DNA from: Microcoleus sp. EPA2
Lineage (GTDB): Bacteria > Cyanobacteriota > Cyanobacteriia > Cyanobacteriales > Microcoleaceae
DNA: 64,000 nt
Reading direction: 5' to 3'
Assembly (NCBI GenBank): GCA_020882975.1
Contig: JAHRFD010000022.1
Location: 1 to 64,000 of the forward strand
This document shows positions 1-8,357 of the stretch, in pieces. Below the pieces are notes generated by a model. That model had not been told where the DNA came from. It was given only the letters and a program-made list of their open reading frames with translations, and ran no database searches. Position 1 is the first letter of the stretch, and the number at the start of each line of letters is the position of its first letter. Made by a program: the position numbers and the translations under genes.

Positions 1-104
1 TTGAACAATGCTGGTCTTGGCTGAAAAGTCGAATTCGTAAACTCAAGAATCAGTTTGATTCTTTGCGAGATGCGATCGAGGTTGTCTTACATCTTGCGTC
101 CTAA
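1..104 (+). CDS. IS630-family transposase, C-terminal end only (cut by window edge)
   Basis: The third forward frame is open from the window start to a TAA at 102-104. It encodes a short basic tail with the motif CWSWLKSRIRK followed by FDSLRDAIE. This is the usual C-terminus of IS630/Tc1-type DDE transposases, where the last catalytic Glu lies just upstream of CWSWLK, here outside the window. The end is probably the right part of an insertion sequence whose body lies before position 1. It overlaps the 5' part of the next long open frame, suggesting that frame's first ~70 codons are partly IS DNA. The family call rests on this short motif only. Confidence 0.7.
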   Translation, partial: EQCWSWLKSRIRKLKNQFDSLRDAIEVVLHLAS

Positions 105-118
105 CCGCCTTGGCGGTT
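103..118. repeat. perfect 7-bp palindrome at the transposase stop codon
   Basis: AACCGCC-TT-GGCGGTT starts inside the TAA stop of the IS630-type transposase. Its position suggests part of the IS right end or a short hairpin at the end of the transposase transcript. No T-run follows, so it is not a classical intrinsic terminator. Confidence 0.45.
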
Positions 119-267
119 GCTATATCACGTATTTATTAGACCTCCGCATTGCTGCTGCAAATCCCAATCAAAATGTGGTGGTGTGTGAATCTTCTAGATA
201 TACAGAGCTACGGAATGGCGTATCTCCCACAAAGGAGAACCCAGATTGTAGAACGGGGCAACAGGTT

Positions 268-1320
268 ATGGCAAGGCGATCGCCCTCTCCAAACCAACAA
301 ACTAACACAGGGCGATCGCCTGCTTCAAATCAGCAGAATCCACAGAGACAAACCCAGATCAATGGCGATGACACAATAGTTTATAATAATATTGTGTGTA
401 GTGGTAAAACCAGAAATTTTTTAGGACAAGAATCTCCGGCTTCTTGTAGGAGCAAAGAAGCAGATTCTCGACTTATATTCAATAGCATCACATGGGAGAG
501 ACAAGCAGATCGTTCCATCAAAGTTGAAATGAAAGTATTCAATCAAGGTTCTGCTGAAGCTTTAGTCCAGATATATAATTCCAAGAAACAGCTAGTGAAG
601 ATTAAAATCATTGAGGGTAATAAACCTCCCACAGGATTGATTGATTCCGGTATTGATATGTTTACAAGGTTTCCTGTCTCCTTGTTTAATCAATATTCTT
701 TGACAGATGCCAGAAAAAATTTAAACGAGCAAGAGTTTTCGGATAAGAATAAGAATAGCATCATTATTCCGCCTGGGGGATATTTAAAAATAACCAAGTC
801 AAGTAACGAAGCATTTAGGTATAATGCTGCTATGTTATCCCTTGAGTTAGTATTGCTCGCTCAAGGAGATCCAGGGTTTGCTAAAGACGAGACAGTGAAG
901 CAATTTGTCAAAAGATTTGCCGAAGAAGCATATTTTTCCCGAACATCCAAAACCACTATCAACTTCTTCAAGAGTGAACCTAATAGTCAAGCTATGTTCA
1001 CAATGGATTTGGTCGATCCTAATAAAGCTGCTGAAGTATTCAAACAATTAATTGAGTTTTCAGTCTCAGGGGAAAGCGATCCATCTAAAAACCCATTTAT
1101 AGGAGCTTTCCTAGATGTATATAAAGATGTCGGTAACATTGGTCTAGAAATTGCCCTTGATAAATTCATCCTGCCAGGACTGGGTACATTTGTAAAAGCT
1201 ACTAGAATAACTGGCAGTAAGTTAAACACATTTGCAAGAGGGGCAGACCTTTATTATGCTACAGCCGCAGGCGAAAAAGCTACTATTACCTTAGAAGATG
1301 CTGATAAACTTCGCAATTAA
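268..1320 (+). CDS. hypothetical protein, possibly 5'-truncated by the IS630 insertion
   Basis: Family not recognised. The reading frame is open from about position 25, but its first part overlaps the transposase tail and IS end, so the first plausible ATG (268, MARRSPSPNQQ) is used; no strong ribosome binding site precedes it. The N-terminal ~30 residues are rich in Q, N, S and P, with RSP motifs encoded by HIP1-type DNA. The rest looks like a soluble mixed alpha/beta protein without clear membrane segments. The three genes that follow start with recognisable signal peptides and this one does not. A lost signal peptide after IS insertion is therefore possible (inference). It may be the first gene of that secreted-protein group, separated by 76 bp from the next start. 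Confidence 0.55.
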   Translation: MARRSPSPNQQTNTGRSPASNQQNPQRQTQINGDDTIVYNNIVCSGKTRNFLGQESPASCRSKEADSRLIFNSITWERQADRSIKVEMKVFNQGSAEALVQIYNSKKQLVKIKIIEGNKPPTGLIDSGIDMFTRFPVSLFNQYSLTDARKNLNEQEFSDKNKNSIIIPPGGYLKITKSSNEAFRYNAAMLSLELVLLAQGDPGFAKDETVKQFVKRFAEEAYFSRTSKTTINFFKSEPNSQAMFTMDLVDPNKAAEVFKQLIEFSVSGESDPSKNPFIGAFLDVYKDVGNIGLEIALDKFILPGLGTFVKATRITGSKLNTFARGADLYYATAAGEKATITLEDADKLRN

Positions 1321-1396
1321 AATTGCTATTTCAAGAGTTAATAAGCTGGCATTCTAAGCTTGTAGATTAGAAATAATGAAAATAAGGAGATTACTT

Positions 1397-2098
1397 ATGA
1401 AAGCGCGATCGCCAATCACCATTACAATTAGTTTAGGCATTTGTACGGTATTTGGAGCTTACTGTCTGACAAAACCCCAAACTGCAAATGCTGAACCCGC
1501 ACCTATGTTTAAACCAATTCTCCGAGATATTCAAACTCAGCTCCCTAGAGGATGGCTAATGCGCTTACCTTCAAGTGTTAATATCAGCGACATTCAACTT
1601 TACCCACAAGTCATTACAACCATCCCAGGAGAGTTTGCCGTCTGGCTAAATTCACAACTGAATTGCACGAGTAGATCCTGTCAATTTGGAATTATTACGG
1701 TAGCGCAAAATTCTACCTACGATAATAATCTGCGTTCCCAACCCATTTTTACTCTGAAAGAACTTGAAAGAGTTAACGAAATTAGAAGGCGTGGTTATGA
1801 AAATTGGACAGAAGCTGATAAAAGAGACTTGATCCGCTCAGAGATGGCAGTCCTAGAAAGGACACCTATCACTTTAAAGCAAGGTATTGAGGGTCTTTTC
1901 GTCGTTCAAAATTCTGGAGGGGCTTCAACTCCACCTTCTTTGAGCGTGATTTGGAAGCAAGATGGTTTAAATTATCGGGTCAGTCTAGGAGGCGGATTCG
2001 ATCGCGATCGCAATATTGTATCACAACGCGATAAATCAGCATTGATTAATTTAGCTATTTCTATGGCTAACGAATCTCCGATTCAAAATGTCAGATAA
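1397..2098 (+). CDS. hypothetical exported protein
   Basis: Unrecognised protein of 233 residues. The start at 1397 is preferred over the upstream ATG (1376) because AAGGAGA lies 6 bp before it and the product then begins MKARSPITITIS, a typical basic n-region. A hydrophobic stretch and a likely signal-peptidase site near TANAEP follow. The mature part has two closely spaced cysteines (CTSRSC) and a region resembling a sensor-like fold (ELERVNEIRRRGYENWTEAD). It is followed after about 18 bp by another exported protein with the same style of leader, so these genes probably form one transcription unit. Role unknown; periplasmic or surface location is inferred from the leader. Confidence 0.7.
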   Translation: MKARSPITITISLGICTVFGAYCLTKPQTANAEPAPMFKPILRDIQTQLPRGWLMRLPSSVNISDIQLYPQVITTIPGEFAVWLNSQLNCTSRSCQFGIITVAQNSTYDNNLRSQPIFTLKELERVNEIRRRGYENWTEADKRDLIRSEMAVLERTPITLKQGIEGLFVVQNSGGASTPPSLSVIWKQDGLNYRVSLGGGFDRDRNIVSQRDKSALINLAISMANESPIQNVR

Positions 2099-2116
2099 AA
2101 AATGAGGATAAAGTTT

Positions 2117-2683
2117 ATGAAAGTGCGATCGCTTTTGGGTTTAACAATAGGTTTGACAATTTTGTGTGCTTGGTCTTTATCAGTATTTGCACAGTCGAGA
2201 CAGGCTACGGGTAATTCTCAGATGATAAGCTGGCCACAAAATGTTGCTCAACAACCCAAGTCTGAGCTTATAACTTGGAGAGAATTTGTAGAACAAGGTG
2301 GGGGACGTTATATTCAAAATGATTACGACCTACCATCGGAGTTTAGGAATGGCTATGTTTACTTCAATACGGGAGCCAGCGTTATTGGAGCTTACCTTCT
2401 CAAGCAAGGTTTATCTAGCTACCCACCTCGGAAAGTTGGTGGACAGCAACAAATTAACCCAGATATAGGAGATAAGTATTTAAAATCTGGCAAAGCAATT
2501 TTTTTCTCCTGGTCACTTAGTAACGGATCTTTTCAACGTTATGGAAAAGATACTGAAATTAGATATCATGAAAAAGGAGGAGGAGGATGTTTAGCACTTA
2601 CTTGTTTAGAAGCTCCTTTTATGACTAACGAGCAAATTAGCCGCATTCTGCGTTCAGGAAGACCGATTCCACAAAAAAATTGA
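2117..2683 (+). CDS. hypothetical exported protein
   Basis: Unrecognised 188-residue protein. An ATG at 2102 is in frame, but GAGGA lies 8-9 bp before the ATG at 2117, giving the leader MKVRSLLGLTIG, a hydrophobic core and a cleavage site after SVFAQ. The mature part is rich in G, Q and S, with a Gly-rich CLALTC segment near the C-terminus. It lies between two other secreted-protein genes with very short gaps and the same HIP1-encoded n-region. No catalytic motif was seen. Function unknown. Confidence 0.7.
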   Translation: MKVRSLLGLTIGLTILCAWSLSVFAQSRQATGNSQMISWPQNVAQQPKSELITWREFVEQGGGRYIQNDYDLPSEFRNGYVYFNTGASVIGAYLLKQGLSSYPPRKVGGQQQINPDIGDKYLKSGKAIFFSWSLSNGSFQRYGKDTEIRYHEKGGGGCLALTCLEAPFMTNEQISRILRSGRPIPQKN

Positions 2684-2690
2684 GGTAAAT

Positions 2691-3437
2691 ATGAAAATGC
2701 GATCGCCCACAATCATCACCATCATAACAGCAATCCTAGCTGCTGCAAGCATTCCAGCAGTTTTCGCCCAGCGACAGCCATCAGCCAACGAAATCTACAT
2801 AGATAAAGATTGTCGCCGAAACCAGCAACTACAATTTGACAAATTCACTGTATTCAATCAAAATGAGTTTACAGCTAACGGTAAAAAATATTCATTTTAC
2901 GCAGGCCGCTATCAAGATGGAGCAGTTCTTTTTTGTATTTCAGAACCCAATTTTAACCAACCAAAAGTTTTAAATGCAGAAAAAATACAAAGACAATTTA
3001 TTGACAAAATAGCCACAGACCCCAACAACAAAACAGCCTTTATCATCGCAGTCAGAGAAGGAAATGGTCCTGGTGCAACAGCGACTAATTATGGCTTAGA
3101 TTTAAGCAATCCCGATCGCCCAAAACTCACCTCTCTCTCCCTCCTCCAGCAGCGAGAAACCTTAAAAGAAGGCGAATCCCGCGAACATACGTTCCAAGGA
3201 CGTGCAGGTCAATCTATTACGATAGAACTCGGCAGCAGAGGATTAGACCACAACATAACATTGTTCGACACCAACGGTAAGAGGATTGCCGGAAAAACAA
3301 ACAACTTTCAGCGTCCCCCAGAGTCTAAACTCACCGTAAAATTGCCGAGTAACGGTACTTATAAAATAGTTGTTAAAGGAGGCGATCGCACCAGCAAAGG
3401 TACTTACACATTAAGCGTTAACTCCAATCAGTTGTAA
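2691..3437 (+). CDS. exported protein with C-terminal PPC (pre-peptidase) domain
   Basis: A 248-residue protein with signal peptide MKMRSPTIITIITAILAAAS and likely cleavage after AVFAQ. A TGAGG motif sits 6 bp before the ATG. The middle section (about 30-145) is unrecognised. Residues about 150-248 look like a bacterial pre-peptidase C-terminal (PPC) beta-sandwich: an LKEGESREHTF start, GQSITIEL, the DHNITLFDTNGKRI strand pair, and the terminal GTYKIVVKGGDRTSKGTYTL. PPC domains usually occur on secreted proteins and help in export or binding. This is the last gene of the secreted group and is convergent with the Uma2 gene. Confidence 0.75.
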   Translation: MKMRSPTIITIITAILAAASIPAVFAQRQPSANEIYIDKDCRRNQQLQFDKFTVFNQNEFTANGKKYSFYAGRYQDGAVLFCISEPNFNQPKVLNAEKIQRQFIDKIATDPNNKTAFIIAVREGNGPGATATNYGLDLSNPDRPKLTSLSLLQQRETLKEGESREHTFQGRAGQSITIELGSRGLDHNITLFDTNGKRIAGKTNNFQRPPESKLTVKLPSNGTYKIVVKGGDRTSKGTYTLSVNSNQL

Positions 3438-3455
3438 CAAACATCATCGCAAATA

Positions 3456-4073
3456 TTACAGTTTTTGAATTTTACTGCTTTTGATAACCCGATCGACAGT
3501 TACATCTAATTCTGGAAAAGTTGGAGAAATAATGCGATCGCAGCCTGTAAACCTCTCAACCTCGTAATTCCCATCTACTAAACGGTAAACAAAAATGCTA
3601 GGAACTTTTGGATTACCCAGATAATATCGAGATGCGATCGCCAAAAAATCCACAATCCAATATTCAAAAATACCCAGCCGTTGATATTCATCGAACTTAT
3701 CAACGTAATCATCTTCCCAATTAGTTGATACCACCTCAACCGCTAACTGAATTGGTTCCCTCAAAGCACCATAAGCTAATACATTGCTATTCCACAACAA
3801 GCCACTTACCACCCCAACATCAGGATTTCTACCTTGTTCTTGTCCCCCAGCCGTTACAGTTCTAATTCGGATGTCCTTATCAACGATATAATCAAGTCCT
3901 AAACGTTCGTTTTCTCCATCAAAACACTTGACCAGATAGCGCGCCACATTTTTATGAGCTCTGGTTGCGTCCACCTCGACCATTTCTCCGTTTACAAGTT
4001 CGTAGATGCCATAACCATCGGGATAATGTTCGAGGAAATCCTCAAAAGAAAGTTTAACTGCTGTTTGCACCAT
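3456..4073 (-). CDS. Uma2 family (DUF820) putative endonuclease
   Basis: A 205-residue protein of the Uma2/DUF820 family, a PD-(D/E)XK-fold group greatly expanded in cyanobacteria. Visible family landmarks are the N-terminal YELVNGEMVEVD, the NPDVGVVS segment, LAVEVVS with the acidic active-site strand, then DKFDEYQRLGIFEYWIVD. Length is normal for the family. These proteins are often linked to mobile DNA, but their substrate is generally unknown. It is convergent with the PPC-domain gene, 18 bp away. The antitoxin-like small gene upstream on the same strand starts about 60 bp before it and could be co-transcribed. Confidence 0.85.
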   Translation of the reverse strand: MVQTAVKLSFEDFLEHYPDGYGIYELVNGEMVEVDATRAHKNVARYLVKCFDGENERLGLDYIVDKDIRIRTVTAGGQEQGRNPDVGVVSGLLWNSNVLAYGALREPIQLAVEVVSTNWEDDYVDKFDEYQRLGIFEYWIVDFLAIASRYYLGNPKVPSIFVYRLVDGNYEVERFTGCDRIISPTFPELDVTVDRVIKSSKIQKL

Positions 4074-4136
4074 AACTATTTTTTTTTATACTTGTGTGTT
4101 AATTCTAATCATTTTTAACTCAACTTAAACCAACCG

Positions 4137-4346
4137 CTACGCAAACTCAAAAACAGGTGTTTCAATCACCCTAGTAGGCTTTCTATCTTCCCAAATCATC
4201 TTCTGTAATCGTTCCACAGTCTCAGGCGAAAAAAATCGCTCTCCCGTTTCCAAACACACTCTAGCAGGAACATTTTCAATAATAATAAACTTACCATGGA
4301 TTTCCAGCGTGTAAGTTACCTTTTGTTCCACCATCGTTTCTGGCAA
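4137..4346 (-). CDS. YgiT-type zinc-finger-like small protein (short form)
   Basis: A 69-residue protein with VTYTLEIHGKFIIIENVPARVC followed by GERFFSPETVERLQKMI, the core of the YgiT/MqsA N-terminal family often paired with small toxins. The usual CxxC pairs are missing: only one cysteine is present, so zinc binding is doubtful. An internal Met five residues in is an alternative start. No RelE/MqsR-like toxin is adjacent; the nearest same-strand gene is the Uma2 protein downstream. It may be an orphan antitoxin or a solitary regulator. Confidence 0.65.
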   Translation of the reverse strand: MPETMVEQKVTYTLEIHGKFIIIENVPARVCLETGERFFSPETVERLQKMIWEDRKPTRVIETPVFEFA

Positions 4347-4472
4347 AATGTCATTTTATATCTATAAGTTAACATATCTATAATTTAACATCTCAAAGCA
4401 AAAATTATTAACCAGTGGCGAAACCAACCCAACATCAGCCAATATAGAAACAACCTCATTCCCCCAACCACC

Positions 4473-5624
4473 ATGACAGACATCCACCAAATCGTCACCG
4501 CCCTAGAAGACAAAGAATACAAACAAGCCGCCCAACTCATCAAACAACTACAAACAGAATCCCCAGAAAATCCCTGGGTGAAATACTACATAGCCCGTTA
4601 CTACGAACTCACCAATAACCCCAAAAAAGCCGAAACCACCTACAGACAAATACTCCACGAAATCACCAACCCCAAAATCATCTCCCAAGCCCGCCAAGGG
4701 ATTCAACGCATTGAAACCGCAGCACAAGATAGACTCCAAGAAGCCATAGAAACCGCCAAAAACGACCCCAGCAACCTCGAACCAGCACTCCTGATCCTGG
4801 AAGCAGTCAGCCCCGAAGACAAACCCGCAGCCATCCAAAATATCAGCAGAATCTTTCAAACCGACGCCTATACAACTCGGATGCAAGTTCAAAGCCGCGG
4901 CTGGAGACTGTATAAAACCGGCCCCATCGCCGAACTCCAAATCTACGGCGAAGAACTCCTCAACGCCGGAATCCCCGTATTCTGGGGCACCCTAGCCGAT
5001 ATTCAAAAAATCCAAATCTTTCGAGTTCAACACTTCCAATCCCTGTCTCCCCCCGTCGTCGTTTGTAAAGATACACTGGATAGACTAGGTGCGATCGCCT
5101 TTAACTGGTCAGAAATCAGCCAAAGAGTAGAAGGATTATTACCCATGTTTATGGAAATCATGGACTACTCACCCCATCGCAGAACCGAGCAATTTCGCCA
5201 CAAAGAAATCACCCAAGATTACGCTCAAATCTGCGATTTACACATCCCTAGTCGCCACTGTATTCTCCGAATTTGCGACCAAAGTTACGAATTTCAACAA
5301 GGCATTGACTTTACCCAAATTTCAGGAGATATTCCCGCTTCAGCCCCCAAAAAAACCAAATCTCGTTCCCAAAAACCTCTACAAGTTCCTCAAAGTACCA
5401 CCAGAATCAACTGGAATCACTTACTAGAAATACTTGACCAACAGCTTGATGTGACAGTGTGGTCAGAATTTACTCCCTTTGCCGAGACCGTTCTCGATTA
5501 CACTAATATGTTAAGCAACATCGAATCTTATGTAGAGGTCGATCGCAAATCCGAAACCCCTTGGGATGCAGCTTTCCAGCTATACAGCGGATTAGCCTTC
5601 CTGAAAAACCTAGAAAATAGGTAA
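4473..5624 (+). CDS. tetratricopeptide repeat protein
   Basis: A 383-residue soluble protein. The N-terminal ~95 residues contain TPR-like helical pairs (KEYKQAAQLIKQLQTESPENPWVKYYIARYYELTNNPKKAE). A second alpha-helical section follows, then a central domain from about residue 150 (FWGTLADIQKIQIFRVQHFQ, PPVVVCKDTLDRLGAIAFNW) that I know only as part of conserved cyanobacterial TPR proteins. There is no signal peptide or membrane segment. It stands alone, with divergent and convergent neighbours, so its partner is not indicated by context. Confidence 0.75.
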   Translation: MTDIHQIVTALEDKEYKQAAQLIKQLQTESPENPWVKYYIARYYELTNNPKKAETTYRQILHEITNPKIISQARQGIQRIETAAQDRLQEAIETAKNDPSNLEPALLILEAVSPEDKPAAIQNISRIFQTDAYTTRMQVQSRGWRLYKTGPIAELQIYGEELLNAGIPVFWGTLADIQKIQIFRVQHFQSLSPPVVVCKDTLDRLGAIAFNWSEISQRVEGLLPMFMEIMDYSPHRRTEQFRHKEITQDYAQICDLHIPSRHCILRICDQSYEFQQGIDFTQISGDIPASAPKKTKSRSQKPLQVPQSTTRINWNHLLEILDQQLDVTVWSEFTPFAETVLDYTNMLSNIESYVEVDRKSETPWDAAFQLYSGLAFLKNLENR

Positions 5625-5631
5625 TAGTAAT

Positions 5632-5736
5632 AAAAAGTTAAATATTAAAAATCACAAACACCAGTGTTAACTTTTTAATATTAGTATTTGCAATTTTCCA
5701 AGATCCTATTACCTATTACCTATTACCTATTACCTA
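5632..5736. repeat. hairpin plus TTACCTA heptamer repeats overlapping a stop codon
   Basis: AAAAAGTTAA (5632-5641) can pair with TTAACTTTTT (5665-5674) in the convergent space between the TPR gene and the next minus-strand gene. About four tandem copies of the heptamer TTACCTA/CTATTAC follow at 5706-5736. The last copy contains the TAG stop codon (complement of 5734-5736) of the minus-strand gene. Confidence 0.6.
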
Positions 5737-6165
5737 CTTGGTTTTTACCTGACGAGCCATTTCCCGGAAATTATTCATGCTGGGTCCAGGAGTCCTACGG
5801 CTGGTATTTGGTGTTGGCATTAAATTATTAGGAGCAAAGGTCTGAGTCGGTTCGCTAGAACTCGATACTTTTCCGTTAGTTGCTGCTGCTGTGGCTACTT
5901 TCACAGGTTCTTTTTCTGGCTGAGGCTTTTTGGCTGTTTCTGTCTTGGGTTTCTTGGCGGGTTCCGATTTGGCTGCACTCGGTTTTGCTACTGCTGGGAC
6001 TGCGACTACTGGTTCAGGCTGTTTAGCAGCAGCAAGCTCAACTTTTGGTGACTCATTCCCATCAGAGTTTCCCAAATCTAGAAAATATTCAGACTTTTTG
6101 AAGCCCAACAATCCGCCGATAAACCCGAAAATAGCGCCGAAGAAATTTTTGATAAAACCAAACAT
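5734..6165 (-). CDS. conserved small membrane-associated protein, Ala/Lys/Pro-rich tail
   Basis: A start at 6165 is chosen because AAAGGAG lies just upstream and the product then begins MFGFIKNFFGAIFGFIGG, a glycine-zipper-like amphipathic or membrane helix; a longer frame reaches 6222. The product has 143 residues. After the hydrophobic head and KKSEYFLDLGNSDG comes a low-complexity middle rich in A, K, P and E, then a conserved-looking tail with RTPGPSMNNFREMARQV. I recall similar cyanobacterial proteins but no established function. The stop codon lies inside a heptamer repeat. Confidence 0.65.
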   Translation of the reverse strand: MFGFIKNFFGAIFGFIGGLLGFKKSEYFLDLGNSDGNESPKVELAAAKQPEPVVAVPAVAKPSAAKSEPAKKPKTETAKKPQPEKEPVKVATAAATNGKVSSSSEPTQTFAPNNLMPTPNTSRRTPGPSMNNFREMARQVKTK

Positions 6166-6618
6166 TAGATTTACTCCTTTTGTTTTTTTAGAGAAATTTG
6201 TACCAGCTTTTGAAATACTCACGCTCGCTAAAGCAGCAGTGATTCTTGACGCTTCATGGGGTTCTGCTAACTGTTGCTAGTCTGACAATCCCTCTGCGCC
6301 CATTTAGAGTCGTGGCGATTCCCCATCCCGACTTGTTCTATATTTCTAGCAGTATTGTCAACAAAGTTAGACTACGAGGTAAAGAAACCTTTGTCTATAT
6401 TTATTCATCAAAATTTACATTTCGTGAGTAAAAACACCCATAGTATAGTAATTTTTACTCAGTAATAGTAGTCTGAGCTTTGCACTTATTTACGATTATC
6501 TCAGAATTGATGACAGATTTCCGACTTAACTCGATCCGATTCGCCATCTGTCCCACTAGGGGTCAAACTCCCTAGGTGAGTGATTTATGCTGTAGTCGAT
6601 CAGAAATTTCCTCTCCAA
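6166..6618. other. intergenic stretch without a recognised gene
   Basis: Only short frames without ribosome binding sites are present. A small inverted repeat, CTAGGG ... CCCTAG (6556-6575), precedes the first lipase-like gene and may be a leader hairpin or operator. Two divergent promoters are expected here, but no convincing -35/-10 pair was seen. Confidence 0.4.
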
Positions 6619-7236
6619 ATGAACAGTTCGCTCGATCGCAATCCAGTCATCCTGGTACATGGTATCTGGGATACAAAAGCAATTTTCAAGACTCTCTCGG
6701 CCCACCTCAGCCAACTCGGATGGCCTGTACATAGCCTCAACCTCACCCCCAACGATGGTAGCCTCGGCCTCGACTTACTAGCGAAGCAACTAGCAGACTA
6801 CATTTCTGAGGCTTTCGATCCAGAACAGGCGATCGACATAGTAGGCTACAGCATGGGCGGCATAGTCAGCCGCTACTACGTTCAGCGACTGGGAGGGATT
6901 AATCGCGTCCAGCGTTTCATCACCATATCTTCGCCCCACAGCGGCACTCTCACCGCCTATTCTCTGCCTTTACCAGGATACTTGCATATGCGTCCCGATA
7001 GTGACTTACTGCGGGATTTAAATCAAGATGTCACCATGCTCAAACGCATCAATTTCACATCTATGTGGACACCCTTTGACATAATGATAGTCCCGGCAAA
7101 AAGCTCCCAAATGCCAGTAGGTAAAGAACTCAAACTCAAGGTTTTGCTGCACCGCCAAATGGTAACAGATCCCCAAAGTATCAACGCCTTAGTTGAAGAA
7201 CTAAAAGCACCTATTAAAAATAAAATTTCCAGCTAA
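6619..7236 (+). CDS. alpha/beta-hydrolase, triacylglycerol-lipase-like (copy 1)
   Basis: A 205-residue protein from the ATG at 6619; an in-frame ATG at 6580 would add 13 residues, but the downstream paralogue matches the shorter start (MNSS...). Key features are NPVILVHGIW (oxyanion-hole HG), the nucleophile elbow GYSMGG at about residues 76-81, and a later SSPHSGT motif, all typical of small bacterial esterases/lipases of the alpha/beta-hydrolase fold. A C-terminal His for the triad is plausible at LLHRQM. There is no signal peptide, so it is probably cytosolic. It is followed after 2 bp by a close paralogue, so the pair is a tandem duplication and surely one operon. Confidence 0.82.
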   Translation: MNSSLDRNPVILVHGIWDTKAIFKTLSAHLSQLGWPVHSLNLTPNDGSLGLDLLAKQLADYISEAFDPEQAIDIVGYSMGGIVSRYYVQRLGGINRVQRFITISSPHSGTLTAYSLPLPGYLHMRPDSDLLRDLNQDVTMLKRINFTSMWTPFDIMIVPAKSSQMPVGKELKLKVLLHRQMVTDPQSINALVEELKAPIKNKISS

Positions 7237-7238
7237 TC

Positions 7239-7850
7239 ATGAATAGCAATTCTAGCTATAACCCAGTGTTACTGATTCATGGCATCTTCAGAAAATCGGG
7301 GATTTTCAATAAAATGTCCGGCCATCTTACCAAACTAGGATGGTCCGTATATAGCCTTGACCTTGCACCTAATTGGGGCAACACTACCCTGGAAGAATTA
7401 GCCCAACAACTGGCAGATTATATAGACACAAACTTCGACCCACAACAGCCTTTAGATTTAGTAGGATTGAGCATGGGAGGTTTGGTCGGTCGCTACTATC
7501 TGCAAAGGCTAGGCGGAATTAACCGAGTGCAGCGATTTATTGCCATATCTTCTCCTCATAGTGGCACTTGGACTGCTTACACTTTGTGGGGAAAAGGCTG
7601 TGTTCAAATGCGTCCTGGTAGTGTTTTTTTAGAAGATTTGAATCGAGATGCTAATCTGTTGAAAAAGCTTAACTTTACTTCTATTTGGACACCTTGGGAT
7701 TTCATCATTGTCCCTGCTTCTAGTTCCCAAATATCCGCAGCTAAAGATGTGAAGTTGCCAGTATTTGCTCATGCTATGATGGCGAGAAATTCTCGGAGCT
7801 TAACAGCAGTTACTGAAGCACTTTCAGCACCATTGCAAGTTCCCCCGTAG
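7239..7850 (+). CDS. alpha/beta-hydrolase, triacylglycerol-lipase-like (copy 2)
   Basis: A 203-residue paralogue of the preceding gene. It shows NPVLLIHGIF, the nucleophile motif GLSMGG at about residues 76-81, SSPHSGT and a candidate triad His in FAHAMM. It starts 2 bp after the stop of copy 1, so translational coupling is likely. The two proteins diverge most in the lid-like region before the SSPHSG motif and in the C-terminal third, which suggests different substrates (inference). The natural substrate is unknown. Confidence 0.82.
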   Translation: MNSNSSYNPVLLIHGIFRKSGIFNKMSGHLTKLGWSVYSLDLAPNWGNTTLEELAQQLADYIDTNFDPQQPLDLVGLSMGGLVGRYYLQRLGGINRVQRFIAISSPHSGTWTAYTLWGKGCVQMRPGSVFLEDLNRDANLLKKLNFTSIWTPWDFIIVPASSSQISAAKDVKLPVFAHAMMARNSRSLTAVTEALSAPLQVPP

Positions 7851-7913
7851 GTTGACTTAATAAAACCTAAAATTGTCTTTTCTATTGCAAATGGTGATTA
7901 TTTCGCGCAGCAA

Positions 7914-8345
7914 TCAAACAGCATCGCCCACTTCGGCGTATTCGCTGCGCCCAAAAATTGCCTCAGCTTCACAGTAATACTTGAATTCCAGTATATTGTG
8001 AGCAGGATCTTGTAAGAAGAAAGTGCGGTGTTCTGTAGGCAAACCAACAAACCTTCTTCTCGGTTCTTGATAGAAGTTCAAATTGTTTTGTTGTGCTTTT
8101 TCTAACAAGCTTTCCCAGTCGGCCTCGGAGGTAAAAACTAATCCAAAATGTCGGGGATAGATACCTCTTTGAGGTGTCAAAGGTTCGTGGCTAAGGTGGG
8201 CGACAATTTGATTGCCACACAAACCCATAATCACCGAATTCGGGGATTCCCGACCTAATTCGCAGCCGAGCCCGTCCACATAGAAGGCTTTTGTTTGAGC
8301 AATATCGCTCACGGGGAAGGCAAGATGAAATAAGACTTTGTTCAT
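7914..8345 (-). CDS. VOC-superfamily (glyoxalase/dioxygenase-fold) protein
   Basis: A 143-residue protein with the paired beta-alpha-beta-beta-beta modules of the vicinal-oxygen-chelate fold. Module one is MNKVLFHLAFPVSDIAQTKAFY...LGC; module two is RHFGLVF...FFLQDPAHNILEFKYY. Likely metal ligands are His8, the His of RHFGLVF and the Glu of LEFKYY. The FLQDPAHNILEFKYY ending is common in uncharacterised cyanobacterial and plant VOC proteins. It is divergent from the DUF92 gene, only 12 bp away, so the two share a promoter region. Confidence 0.85.
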   Translation of the reverse strand: MNKVLFHLAFPVSDIAQTKAFYVDGLGCELGRESPNSVIMGLCGNQIVAHLSHEPLTPQRGIYPRHFGLVFTSEADWESLLEKAQQNNLNFYQEPRRRFVGLPTEHRTFFLQDPAHNILEFKYYCEAEAIFGRSEYAEVGDAV

Positions 8346-8357
8346 GGAGGTAAAAAG

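Noticed and set aside
149-379. 76-codon plus frame overlapping the first hypothetical gene
   Set aside because: Overlaps the longer frame, has no family resemblance and no ribosome binding site.
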